Below, piece by piece: positions 13,025 to 26,700 of a stretch of DNA of 64,000 nucleotides. The DNA is from Acridotheres tristis (Eukaryota > Chordata > Aves > Passeriformes > Sturnidae). Every line of letters begins with the position of its first letter. Positions within the stretch are counted from its first letter, which is position 1. A model generated the notes under the pieces. The model searched no databases. It was not told where the DNA came from and saw only the letters and a list, made by a program, of their open reading frames with translations. The DNA lies in contig CM072887.1 in the NCBI GenBank assembly GCA_037013685.1, positions 85,766,347 to 85,830,346 on the forward strand. Reading direction: 5' to 3'. A program made the position numbers and the translations under genes.

Positions 13025-14261
13025 AAAACAAATGTTACAGGAATAGTCCAAGATATGTTCATAGCAACTCAAAATGTTAACTTTAGCTTCAAGCAAGAGT
13101 CTGGAAGCTGTGCACAAAACCACTAATATGAGAGCTATTTAAATGAGAATAAGCTTATCCTGAACAGATGAAAAGCATAAGTCAAGTGGGAGTGATGATC
13201 TAAGAGGTGTGTTTCTGTCAAATGTTCCTGGTGTTCTATTTTACTCTAATTGTGTAAGAAAGTTGTGAAGAAGGAATGTTATACAGAGTTTTATTCCAGA
13301 AGGTATCATCAAAATATCTATTTCCACTTTCATATTGAAAGCACTCATCTTCCTCCAGCCTCTTTATATTAATCAGGAAGATTTAACATCACAGTCCTCT
13401 GGTGCAGTTATAGGGGACTGTTTTCAAAATGGAAATGCATAGATAAAACAGTCTTAAGCTCCTGAAATTATGCAAACATTAAAAGGAATATATAGATTTG
13501 GTATCATAAAAAAATTTTAAAAAAGTAACGTAAAAGACAATTTACAAATTTTGACACTCCTGGCAATGTAGAATAGAGGAAAATTTCTTCTAAAGTACAA
13601 ATCCAATGATCAACCTGACCACTAATATGTCTGCAGGATTTTCTTGGTCAATACAGAAACAGAGGATTTTGGTTCTGCCTGTTTCATATTCTGTCTACCC
13701 TATACTGTATCCAGTTTCAGTTAATACAAATTTCTGTCCATGTTTTTATCATAGCTGAGGAACAGGAGAGTATAAACAACCTTTGGAGGTCATCAGAAAT
13801 TAGTGGATTTGGCTGAATGGGTATTTCTATTCCACCCTTCTTTCCTCCAGCTTGCAAATCAATCTGTGTTGTATAGGATGGCCAGTACCTGTTCCCAAAA
13901 CAATCTATGGAAAACAGAATTATCACAGTAGCTTGCCTGTCTCACTAAGTAAGTGCTTAAGCATTTCAGTAATGGAGCAACAGAGCAGTCAGATAAGAAG
14001 ATTCTTCTGAAAACAAGAACGAAGCAATGTTGGAAGAGCTTGGTGAAGGGTTTCGCTGTTAAAATATCACTTGGATTGTTAATTGGAATTACGATTATGT
14101 GGCAGGAAGTTTTAGCCTTAGTTCTGTTACCGCATCTTCCTGAAGGCCTGGGTCACACAGCCCAGCAGTAAATCAGACTCTTTTTCCAAGACAGTGACTG
14201 CTGTTTCTTACTTCTGCAACAAACACACAGGAAGGACTCAGACAACATCTTCTGTGATTCT
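13025..14261. other. Intron sequence, nothing recognised
   Basis: AT-rich non-coding sequence between two CR1 pieces. Short open frames at 13717-13926 (-) and 13953-14171 (+) show no domain or splice context. Confidence 0.55.
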
Positions 14262-14264
14262 TAG

Positions 14265-14352
14265 GGTATTCTGCACCGGGTGAGGAGTTGGAACTGATGA
14301 TTCTCATGGGTTCCTTCCAACACAGCGTATTTTATGATTCTATGATTCTATG
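14265..14352 (+). mobile_element. CR1 LINE terminal fragment
   Basis: GAGGAGTTGGAACTGATGAT, TTCCTTCCAACAC and the duplicated TATGATTCTATGATTCTATG tail are the last ~90 bp of a CR1 element. Confidence 0.85.
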
Positions 14353-17300
14353 CCTATTCAAGGCTTTCCCTCAAACGAAAATTCTGAGAATATAAAGAAA
14401 ATTTGTTGCTAATCAAATTTAAACAACTTTGTTTAAATAGTCATTTAAAACATGTGCCATTTAAACAACATATTCTGTGTCAAATATTCCTTTATTCTTT
14501 CTATAATTTCCTCAACCAGTTTATATTTAGCCTGAATCAGACTAAAGAATCCTAATTTATTGGAATGACTGAAAGTAAGTGCCCAGAGAATAAAATGGTA
14601 GGAAGGATCTCAAACAGTCTTTAACAAAGGCTGAGATTTTGTACATTAAGAATAATGTCTTTCAGTGATTATTTATGTGGGAAAATGATATATAAATAGC
14701 TCTTGGTGGTACTTTGGATTGCATGGTTTCAATGAGTCTGGTATGGCTAGTCTCGAGAAACCTGGACATTAGGTTTTTCTTCTTTAAAATTTAAAAAATA
14801 TTATGAAGTGGATTTCTATTGCAAATCTATGTGATGTAACCAAGAAGGACTTATATTGCCTTGAACACAGTACCCACAGATTTATGGAAAATTCAGTAAA
14901 CTTATAGAGTAATGGATTGTATATATTTTCCTTCTCTCAAAAATAATCTAACTCTATTGAAATATTTCTGTAAATGGGGTTTATCTATCAGAATATGCTT
15001 TAAGAGAAGATTGATTCACAAATAATGTTCTCACCATTGGTTCCCATGACTTGGGCGAAAATTTCAGTATTTTCCTTAATATATTTTAAACCTGTAAGAA
15101 TAATGCCTCCATAGAGAAAGAAGTCCCACGGTTCCCTCTTAGTCTTTGCTCTTGGATTATGTTTGGTCTCTCCCTACTCTGAAGCATTCAACAATAACAA
15201 CCAGATGTTGTCTTCAAGGCACCAGCTGTTCTCCCTTAGGTTTATACACAAAATTCCTGGCACTGATTATAGCCTTGTTTAATCAATTTGGGCTACTGAA
15301 CCCAGAGATGGTCTCAGCCCAAGCTGTCACTTTTGGTGTGGTCTGATCCCAATGGCTGGAACAGAACTGACTAAGACAAAAGTAGGGGCAAGGAATATGG
15401 GGGTCCTGTCTTTTCTTCCCCCACCTTAACAGGTGTTGGTGACAATGCAGTATGCTTTCTACTAGACCTCTGTTATGATCAATAAGGTAGAACTGATTTC
15501 TACCCTATGCATATTTTCTTTATGTGGCAACAAACTGATGTGGACAATCTGCAGAGACATAACCTGTAAAGAGTGAGACTTATATTTCTCATTCAGAATT
15601 GTAAGTTGACATCAGTGAAATTCCAGGTAATTTATCCCAGCATGAGTGAGCACAGACATGTTTTTTTTCAGCCCATCATGTCTGAAGCCATCTCTTCCAG
15701 TTACATGCTGACCAGTTACCAGGCATTGTAACTCATCCAGATGTGTTTGTGTAGGAAAAGTGTATCCACGTTCCCATCCTGAGACCTAGGCACAAAATGA
15801 TGCCAGCAGTACAGGGATAAAGGGTCACCATACCCCTCTAAATTGCTTAGCATAACTAATAAATCTAACTTGCGTAGTTTGTAATTTGTGAAATTAATTT
15901 ATGCCACAGCAAGAACTTTCAAGAATTTTGACAAAGGTACAATTATATTGCTTCCGGATAGCAGCAGATTAGTTCCTGTTTACACCGTGATGGCCTTTGA
16001 CAGCCCTTTGCCCCAGAAGAGCCCTTTGAAATTAGTGATGCTGCACACACATGCTCTTGGGATTTGTTCATGGCTGATCTCTGGTGTTAAATTCTGTTCT
16101 GTTGCAGAGTCTACCCAGATGTACAAAGACATTTGACATTATACAAGAGCCCTCGGCCCACTTTAAATTCAGATCAGGTCTGTTACTCAAATGTAGATTT
16201 TCTCATTCACATTGGTGAAAGACATATACACCTATTTTTATAGTTTCTCGTTATAATAACAGCATCAAGATAAAATGCATGTTGATAATTAGTATAAGGC
16301 TAAGAATTTGATTAAGTAAAAATTTAGATACAATTAGAATTCATAACAAATCAAAAGACATCTGTTTAAAATAGGCAAAATTATACTATCAAAAAAGATC
16401 CATTGACTTTCAGCAGTGAAGGGTTTTATAGAATACTTATCATTTAATAATTGATTATAATGCTTGGTGCTATTGCCCATTAAATAAATATTACTAGTCC
16501 TAAACAAACATTAAAAGTTTGAAAGTCTTGTATCTTCTGTGCTAAATAATCATAGTGGAGAAATCATTAGTCATATGGCTTACATAATTGGTCACACAAA
16601 TATTGAAATGCAGCATACTAGAATCCTTTAGTGTATTATTACACCTGATTTACTGTCAGATCAACAAAATTAATAAATAAAGTTTCAGTGCATTTATTAT
16701 ATGTATTTGGCTTGAAGCAAATCTGACAGCCTGCATATCCATACTGCAGTCATCTATTATCTTTCTTCATACAAACAATTAAATAAAGACACATCCTCCT
16801 AGTACCCACTGAAGACAAATATTATAATTTTTTCTTTTCATTTTTTTCTTTCCTTTTTATCTTTGAATGTACATACTTTAACTTTATGCTCCCACTTGCA
16901 ACTGGTGCAGCCCACTTTGCAGTTAATTTGCTGGATATTTTTGATTTTCTAATATAAAACTCTTCAAAAAATGCTTTTCATCCTCGATTAAGCACAGTCA
17001 GTATAGAAATAAAATTAAATGAGAAAAAGAAGAATTCCTGGGAAAGTATTTAATTAACTGGTTTTATTGTCATCACACAATGGGGACCAAAATAGGCTGG
17101 AATGTGAACAGGGAATCCAGAACAATGCCTTAAAACACAAAAGCTGTGATTATTCTAGATACTTATCTGCTACTGAGCTGTCAGGAGGAATTAAGATGAA
17201 TTTCTACTGATACCCATAGAGAAGAGACTAAAATACTTGAACTATTGAAAGTGAAGAAGTTATTGACTTAAACAAAAAATATCTATAAGGTATATCAGAA

Positions 17301-19970
17301 AAGATATGGTCATGGTACAAAACCTTATGTTGTTTCTATTTTGATTTTTAAGGCATGTATCTTGCAAAAATAGTCGTGAAAGAGTGTTGAAGTGTCATTT
17401 TCTTCACATAATTAAAATTCTAGCAAACACTAGTGAATTTAAATATGTGTAAGTATTCTTGAGCATTTATATGCAACCACAAATAATGATCCTTCCAGTA
17501 AATTTTATAAATAAAGGATAGACCAGTTATTTCTATAAAAAATCTTTTTATTCTGTCATTATTAATTTAACTGCTAACTTCCTTATATCTTATTTAGTCT
17601 TCACTGCAGTCTGCTTAATGAATTAGGACGAGTTGTCATAGAAATTTTCATAAATGAGTGTGGAAAATGTTAAAAGTCTAGCAGTTGTGGTTGGACAAGT
17701 CATTTTCTAACATTTAATTATGGAATTACCTGGTAGTCTGACATGATTTTAGGCACAGCTATAGCTATTTTCATTATAATGTAGAGAAATTTATGTTGAA
17801 AACAGTCCTTATTACCCAAAGTTTAACAAATACCTCCCAATGAAGTACTGTGTCATCTTTTTGAGCTATGGCTATCTAGATTAGCAGGTGAAATCCTCAC
17901 TATGGAGACCCTGGCTTGGGAAGTTAAGACGTGAGCCAAAGCCAATTTAAAACAAATGAGAAAATCCTATTGACTTCAGTGGGATCAAATCCCTGGAGAG
18001 CAGCCTGAAGGACCCCAGTGCCAGCCAGCTTCCCCACAGCATCTGCTTCTGTCCAGGATGGAGATGTTGTTTTCCTGGAGAACCATCTCGCTGGCACTCA
18101 CAAGCCAGTTGGCACTAGAATTGTCAGACAGGGTAATTTTATCAGTTTTCTTGGATAGACAATGAAAACAAATATGTCAAAAAACTGCTGGATTGCTTTC
18201 TAGTTTTATGTGCTTCAGGTTAGTAACTTTTTCAGATGGTTGGATCTTACTGCTTTTTGTCTTTGTTCAATAGATTTGTTCTGGTCATCTCAAACGGCTT
18301 CTCGCTTAGACATAATAATAGATTAAAATGACTTAGCAGCATAACTGGAAAGATGTATGCTAGTCACAGTAAATATGTGGAAACACAAACTGTTTATTTG
18401 TGGACATTCATGGAATCAGACCAAGACTGATATATCCGTCTTTATAAAACATGTTACCAAATAGCAACAATCCTAATTTAATAGATGTTCTAATAAAACT
18501 GAGGACTCTGTTCCCTAAATCCAACATTGCAATCCATCACGTTGTGTGACTGGAACAAAGTACAGTGGGTGAGTTGCTCTGTAGATATAATTACCTATAA
18601 ATCTATCTACAATTGCCTATCTATAATTATCTCAAACTGTACAGTATCATAGCAAGAAAAAAAATCATGAATCTTCTTTCTATAAAGACTTTAAGGTCTT
18701 TAAGCATTTAAGACTTAAAGTTCTACTTTGCTATAGCCTGCCTGTCCTGTCTATACTCTGATTTTTACCATAATAAAATAGAGTAAAAGGAACATTAAAA
18801 GCTAACTTACAAATGGAAAGGGAGTAAACATATGACAGATCTGACAGGAGAAATTGCTATATCCAGGATAAGTAATTTAAAATATGTTGAGTGTAAATAT
18901 TTTAGTAGAAGCAGTAAGGCTCCATTATAAAGCAATGTACAAAAATATAAGCCATAGGAGTCCTTATAAATTTTCAGAAATCCAGTTATGCTACCCATTT
19001 GCAAAATAAAAATTAAAAATGAAGAAAGGTAATCATATTGTAGTTAGCCAGCATTAAGAAAGGGTGTAGATAGACATAGGTAAAAGAGAAAACACTGTAA
19101 AACTGTGAAAATCCTGTAAATAAGAAAATTACATACAGGTCAATGAAGTGAATAAAAGTGTCTTCAGTCTTTGCTTCCATAATATCTACATTTTTAGGCA
19201 TTTTTTTCTGGCCGTGCAATGACTTTATACATCTGGTTCAGCTATGCTACAGACTCTATAATGCTTACATGCTGTAAAATCTTTAAAAAATCTGGCCCTG
19301 TACAGAATGCACTCCTTGCTTAATAGCATATAACCATAGCAACATAGCATATGTCCTACCTTTCTTCTTTTCTTCAAATAAAAACCCAGTTGTTGCACAT
19401 TATATACCTAGGAGTTTTATCTATTGATAAATACTGATTTTTGCTGGGCACTGTTTATACTGGCACTTGCATAAAGCTGTGAGCCTCCTCCAGTCCAGAG
19501 TCCAGCTGCAAATGGTTAGGTATTGAATACTGCCTTTCTGAAAACTCTGACATGGAGACCAATATTTGAATTATTTCTCATTCATCTTCGGGTTACAGAA
19601 ATTGCAAACTGTTTTTGCTTCCTCTCTTATGTTTATGCATCTTGCAGAGATATTCAGCTGCAACATTTTCATCAGTGGTTAATGAGCTGCAGTGCAACCT
19701 ACTGGCTTTCAGATTCCTCTTTTCTCTCTGAAGCCATTGTACTGCATTTCTCATTTCATTTCTCATTTGTAAAAACAAAAACTAACACCGTCAAAGCTGT
19801 AAATAATGTCATTAAAGCTTGGATTGACTTTTCAAATCTTCTCAAGATATGAGAAATTAAGTTTGGTTTTTTTTGTGTGCCTATTTCCCTTTCTCTCCTT
19901 TGTCTTGTCTTTGTGGGTTCTAAGCTACTAGAACTGCCATATTTGTGTGGGCCATCTCTACATAAAGAGC
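14353..19970. other. Intron sequence, nothing recognised
   Basis: AT-rich sequence without recognisable exon, RNA gene or clear repeat. A GC-richer patch at about 17985-18120 is not identified. Confidence 0.55.
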
Positions 19971-20195
19971 TATAGAATGATAGAATAGCTTGGGTTAGAA
20001 GGAATCTTAAAAATCTTAAAGAACATTTAATTCTAACCCCCTGCCGTGGGTAGGGACACCTTCCACTGGACCGTGTTGTTCAGAGCCCCATCCAACCTGG
20101 CTTTGAACACTGCCAGGAATGGAGCATCCACAACTTCTCTGGGCAACCTCTTCCAGTGCCCCACCACCCTCACAGTAAAGAATTTCTTCCTAATA
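19971..20195 (-). mobile_element. CR1 LINE 3' fragment
   Basis: Reverse complement of a CR1 end: TATAGAATGATAGAATAGCT at the left, then GGACACCTTCCACTGGACC, CCATCCAACCTGGC, TCTGGGCAACCTCTTCCAGT and CAGTAAAGAATTTCTTCCTA. About 225 bp, 5'-truncated. Confidence 0.9.
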
Positions 20196-23100
20196 TATCA
20201 TTTTCATTTAGGGAAATTAATCTAAACATCTCAACAAACTGGAATTCGCATTATGATTAACTAACAATGTAAAAACAATATTGTAAGAGGAAGGTTACAT
20301 ATGCACAAAACCCAAAAATCTCTCATCAACAAGATTGTTTCTTTGGATGTGAAAACTGCCTGGAGGAATTTTCAAAATACTTCCTCAGTTTTGGCAGTTA
20401 TTAAAAAAACCACAAATACAAGTCATGGTGCAAAACTGAAAAAATAAAAAAAAAGAAAAAGAAAAAAGGAAGAACAAATGGATGGTAGCCAGTCCTTGAG
20501 AGATAATGCATTTTGACTAGAACTTCATGAAAAATATTTCAGATAATTATTGTAACACCAAGATATTAAATGAAAAGATTGAAACATTAAGGCATGAAAT
20601 GGCTAAACTCCAAAAGTAAATATAGACATTTAAGTTCAGTTCTAGACCAGTTCTAGACTCACAAGAGAAATGCGTATGGACTAGATGAGAGTAAATACAG
20701 TCTAGTGCCAGTGCAATCCAGAGCTGTAGATGTGTTAAATAACAGTTTAAATAAGTAGTGTTGGTCAATTTTCTCATATAATGAATTATGTAATTATGTA
20801 AATTAGTTATAATGACAAGAATCAAAACTATCAGAACATATTAATCATTGAATTTTAAAGCATATTTTAACCATAAATGAGTCTGCTGTAGTGAGTTGCT
20901 TCAGCAATTATTTGACTTCATAAAGCATTCAACAACTGTTTCTATAAACAGAAAAAAAAAAATGGAGGCATTTGAGGTTGAATCAGATTGGGTAAAAATT
21001 ACAAGATTTTCTGGGAATCTCAGAGAGAAGCTTTTTGGGTAAATTCTAGTATACTGAAGTAATTCACTTATAAGTCCTATAAGCAGGCATGTGCTAAAAT
21101 GCTATAGCATTCTAAATTAATGGCAGTAATAATGTTTATATAAATCTTTGGATCTGTTTTTACCATACACTTTTAATACAGAGCTGTAGAGACCTAGGAC
21201 ACAGATGTTGCTCATCTCTTTTCAGTAATTTCAAGTGACAGTAAATTGCTATAATGCCTATTCTACAGCTTTATGCCCCACTTTGAACCTGAGTGAATAT
21301 TAGATTAGGAGAAATGATGAACTGATTATGCTGTCCAACATGAGGATGGAGCAAATCCCACACAGTGTGAGCAAGGTCTGAAGAACCAGCTGCTGCCCCA
21401 GACCACTGTGCTGCTAAACCTTTGTCTTGCTCTTCTGTACAATCATACAGGACAGTCTCCCTTCTAGTCTTTAGGCCACATAAGGATTTCTGGCCCCATT
21501 TCTGAGTGACATGCTGTGTTTCTTTAGTACAAGTCTGAGGCACTGTGCTGCTGCCTCACTGGATCTGAGAAGCCCCATAAGCATCCTCCCGAGGGCACCA
21601 ATATCTGTATTTCTAGTGGGCAGCCTACCCACTCACCCACTGACAGCCCCTTCCCAGAACACAACGTATGAAATCTCCCACTTTCAAATGTAATAAATCA
21701 GTTTCCTTGCACTCTTCTGTGTCCTCTGAAAGTTCAGTGGTGGAGACTGCTCTTTGGTTTTCCTTGGGATTGGCCTGCTTGAAAGACGACTATGAGGGAA
21801 GTAATTTTTTTTTTTTTTTTTTTTTTTTAAGTGCTGCTCAGCCACATCCCTCTTCGGCCATGCGATTTATTTCCAGCTGGGCTGGTGTTCTTTCTCCAGA
21901 AATGAAAAGTTTAAGCTCACAATGGAGTCCTTATTTTGAAAGATTTATGAGTTTTTTTTCATTCTATTGACTATGAATTTCTGCAAAAAAGTGAATTTTA
22001 TGCTATGCCATTTGGCTCCAAGTCCAGTAGAATTTTTAATCACCCAAGTAACTCTAATTATATAAGTGCCTCCTCTAAAATCAATACCATTCCTCACACA
22101 CCTAAATTGTACCCCTACTTAAGTGCTTTCTTGGATTCAGGCCCAAAATACTGTCATTAGAAAACGTGTCTCCTTGTATTTCAGAGAAATGTAACAATAA
22201 AGGTGTATTTCTGTAAAATGTTCACATCTCAGATGCATGCTTATTATATAAGGTCAGGTTGAGTCAATGGATCACATTAATAAAAATTATGAACAAACAA
22301 ACTATAATTTAATATGTCTATTGATTCCATTTAAATGATTTAAGAAGCTTGTTTTCATTACAAATATGGACATTTTTAATTAACTTTTTTCTGCATAGTC
22401 TTGTATGAATTAAGATTAATTATAATGGAATTTTATGCAGATTTCATTTAAACCTGAAGAAAATTATACCTATTACTGTTGCTGCCACTTTTGTGAGTCT
22501 TAGCAAGAACTACTGCTTGGCTGGAAGGCAGAACGACAAATTTACATCTTAGAAATAAACAGCTAAAAGTAAACATAATCAGTAATAATCAAAAGCTTTT
22601 CTGGCTTTTGGAATGGGCAAAAAGTACACACGATAAGAAGTTTGCTGCTAGAGGCTGTCTTTTTCATCTTTGCTTTGAATACAATATTTTAAATTGTTCA
22701 AATTAGATTGACTGAGGATCTTAAGATTGTCTTTGCAGGAAACATTCTGAAGACTTGACGCCTTCCCAAATAATTCTAAAAATACCAAGTGGAGCACTGG
22801 GTTAGAGCATTGCTATAATTGTCCCACTAGTACTTTCCTTTTCACATTTAACCCCTCTCTCATTGACATCCTACATACAACATGACTTTTTTTATACATA
22901 AGCTCTTTGTAGGTATCTCTGAACTATGTTTTAAACCTTGTCTGCAAGTGTGGCCTACTTTCTTAGTTTAAGCATTTGATTTTGGAACCGTTTGTTCAGA
23001 CACTGGTCTGACAAATCCATGAAATTTTATGACCTGTACGTCTACATCAATATTTATTACTCTTCCACCCAAGTGCAAATTTTGTTAATAATTATTTGTT

Positions 23101-23349
23101 TTTTATTATTAAAAACATAATATCTTCAGACCAAGAAAAAACTTCTTCTATATCTGACTAAAAATTTTCTAGTGTGTAGAGGTTCTGCAGTCAAAATCAC
23201 TTGTGTCTCAGTAAGCTATTGTAATTTCAGTAAGTCTTGGGACCCCTTGCTCTGGATGCCATTGAAGTGGTTTCCAGAACATTTTATGATCTCAAGGTTT
23301 TTTTAAAAAATACAAAATAACGAACACCCAAACATATTTCTGCTGGAAA
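20196..23349. other. Intron sequence with a poly-T tract
   Basis: AT-rich sequence. A 24-nt T run lies at 21805-21828, and A-rich stretches at 20440-20470. Short frames near 21271-21970 have no recognisable product. Confidence 0.55.
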
Positions 23350-23424
23350 ACTCCCTGTCTGTTACAGGGGTGCTGGAACTACAACTTGCAAGTCCCTTGC
23401 AACGCTAATAATTTATGATTCTCT
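23350..23424 (+). mobile_element. Probable CR1 terminal fragment
   Basis: GGTGCTGGAACTACAACTTG, AAGTCCCTTGCAACGC and TTTATGATTCTCTGA resemble a diverged CR1 3' end. Short and divergent, so less sure than the other copies. Confidence 0.5.
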
Positions 23425-23713
23425 GAGGGTTTTGTGTCACACTTTCTCTTAACTGTGCTTGTGATGACCATAAATGTCAATTTGATATTGCTTATTTTCC
23501 TAGAATAATGATAATTTCTTTCAATTTTATTCTTGCCCTTCAATTTATCTCTAAGTTCTCTCCAATTCTTACTCTAATTATTTTCTGGAGATACTGCCAA
23601 GGTAACAAATATCGATTTCTAAGAGTCATCTTATTGGGACTTTTAATGTAGCAGTAAAATGTATATCTCTTCCTTTCAAACTTCTAAAGATTTTGTGCTA
23701 TTCTACATTTTAT

Positions 23714-23753
23714 TAAAATTAATATTAGTATTAATATTAGCACTAGTATTAAT
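23714..23753. repeat. Short inverted AT repeat
   Basis: ATTAATATTAGT and ACTAGTATTAAT are near-perfect inverted copies (11 of 12) around a short spacer, with an extra tandem TTAATATTAG. It could form a hairpin; no function is implied. Confidence 0.5.
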
Positions 23754-26700
23754 TATCAGGGATGACTCAGGTAATTCTTTTCATAACCTTGAAGGAGGAT
23801 TCCATGTCTTCCTGGACTATGGAAGGTAGCAAATTGAATATTTGTCATTTAATGTTATCTGTAACACTAAGGAAATAGTCAATATTTTATGATTACTGTA
23901 TAAATAGGACTAATTTGTAAGCTAAAAGTAAAAATCGGTCTTGCCTCTTGAGTTTCACATTATTTTTAACAAATGCTTTAAAAATTCTAAGGAAAAATAA
24001 GTTTGTGTGCATTTAAGATCATTTTTGTATCATGTCCATATCTAAAGCATTTTCCTTTTCTGTATTTTATTATTTTCATTGTGCTGTTATGTTATTACTA
24101 ATTTAATATTAATCTTAGTTGTAGGTCTTTGCAATTTAATTTAGATGAATTAAAAGTGATCTATTAGTCAATTCTAAAGATTTTTAACATTATTCCTTGT
24201 ATTTGTAGTGTCACAAGTAATATTATTTTGCTTATGCTCTCAAGACATGACACTATGTGAAAGAATGACCTTCAGTACTTCCAGTAAGCTGAAGTATGCT
24301 CCACTATAAACATCTGATGAGGAAAGATTATGCTGAGATTTTAACAGACTGACAACATCTTATCTTATAGTTGCACACATGCTTCTTGAAAGCAGGAAAG
24401 GCAATTTACCCTCCACTGTGACTATTTATTAGTTTTTTAATTGTCTTGGACTACTGTACAAGCAACCATTAAACCATTGCATAAAAGAAAGAATGTGCAT
24501 GGTAGGTGAGAGCATCTGTGTTGATAATTTCTAAGTAAATAAATGTCACTTATTAGAACACAGTTTTGAACACCTGTTCAAGAGTAATTTAAGCTAATAT
24601 TATATTCTTGGTCAGTTACTGTTTAAGCACCTGTAGATGGAAGGGATTACTGAGAAGGACAAAGCAGCAATTTCTAGTCACAGCTGCTCTCAAGTTTGTG
24701 GTAGAAATACTTAGAAATGGGCATCTAGATTTGATTTCCTAGAAATAAATTTTGTCTTTAAATGAAAAAATACAGCTTTTGAGCAAAAAAGTTCACTAAA
24801 AATAGTAGGGTGTCCTGTTTTGTTTCAGTTGGTGCAAAAACCCTTTTATAAAAAACCTGACATGACAATGTCACAGATGGAGTGGCCTCACTCATAAAAG
24901 AGAAGTAACAATATGTTTATTGATATAAAATGGCAATTTAATAAGTTTGATAGTAAAAGTGACAGTGGTTTAACAAGATTCAGTGGCAAAGGTACGTTTG
25001 ACTATTTATTATATAGATAATAAAGTCAGACAAAATTATCAGGGAGATAATCCTTTGATTCAGGAAGGACACCCTTGAATTCTAAAAGTCTTCTCAAAGA
25101 GGAGTTTGAGTGCAACTGATCCTCTACTAGTCTGAAACTTGTTCAATGTTTATGTCTAAAGGTTTATAGGTGCCCAATCAATCAATTATATCAGTTAAAA
25201 TTTCAAATTTTAGCATGCTATAAATCACTTAGCAAGGATCTGTTGCAGCAAGGAGTGTCTCAAACTCGAGGAGTAACCTTGTGAGGTGCCCCTATTAAGG
25301 GGAATATCCTGCTGTGCAGTTCACTGTCATGCAAGAGAGCTCAACTCTTTATAGAGGAAGATAATTTAATTATAGCCATACCTGCATGCTGACCACAGAA
25401 GTTAATTTCTATCACACTTGGCTTGAGCCAGATCTTGACCAGCATTATTTTTGGGTAACAAGAGAGGCCTCAGATTAGCTCTTGGCTGTTGTGTTGTTAT
25501 CTGTCTCCTTCACATACACTATGAGTCTGGTACACCCATCACAACTGCTATTGGTGGTTATCACTTAAGCAGAGTTATGGGAAGTAAAGGTCAAGTTTCA
25601 GGACAACATTTTGTCACCTACAAGAAAAAGTTATTGAAATACATGTCTGAAAAGCAGGTTGAAGTACACCCTCTGAATAAAAAACATTAAGAATCAGAAA
25701 TATAAACTTTATGCCTGAACTAATGCTCATGAAAATCAGCAAAAGGGATAGATGTAAGGGATTTAAGTCCTTGTAAAAACATAGCTAAATTCTTACATCC
25801 TGCTAGACTATGGAAGTGCAAAGGAACTGAAGCCGATTTCAGGATCTCATACAGTGTTTTTTCTACTTTATGTGTAAAACAGACTGACTCTTCTCACACA
25901 GGTGTTAAGAAGATTAGTGATAGCAGATGAACTTGAATATGGACAAAACCCTGTGTGAAAGATTCAATAAATAAATTATCTGCTGGCAGATCTCTTGTGT
26001 TTCCTTTTGGATGGGACTAGTTGAGGTCGACATGACCTCAGATTTATTTGCTTTATTAGTGTTTCATTTATTTTCAAATACACCATAGTCATAATTCTCA
26101 AATTTTTTTACAGGCATAATAGACACTAGCGCTATCTTTGATGGCTAATCCTTCCTATTTTCCATAGTCTTAATACTACATCTAACCATGTGAATTTACT
26201 TTATCAAAAATACTTCAATAAAATCTTAACTTCTCATTTCTCTGTCTTCTGGGTGAAAATTTCCAAAGCACCTTTAGGTCATTAGTGCCTGATTTACTTT
26301 GACTGCTAATTGCAGTTAAACATCTGATTTCCTCCTCACAAAGTAGGTGGGGGAGAACTACCAGATTTTATTGAAAGTAACACCACAGGTCACATATCTA
26401 AGTACTTTAATTTATTAAATGTATTTAAGATTTCTTCTGTATCAGGTGCTTTTTTAAACATATAAATATTTTTAGCCTTTATCTGTAGCACACACCATGT
26501 TTTCAAATACTTTCTCTGCTTTTGCTATATCTATGAATTTAGCTAGCCTATTGACCTTTAAATTCTGCTGTCCTCCCTTCCCCCTGCAATTGATTTTTTT
26601 GTCATGGGCCCTAATTTTATGACAGTGCACTGAAAATATTTCTGAAGGAAATATGAATAAAATGTTAACTCTTCCAAAAGAAACATTTGTTCCACAGTCA

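Noticed and set aside
12844..13123. Phe-rich membrane-like ORFs on the minus strand
   Set aside because: Translation of an A-rich simple repeat, not a transmembrane protein.
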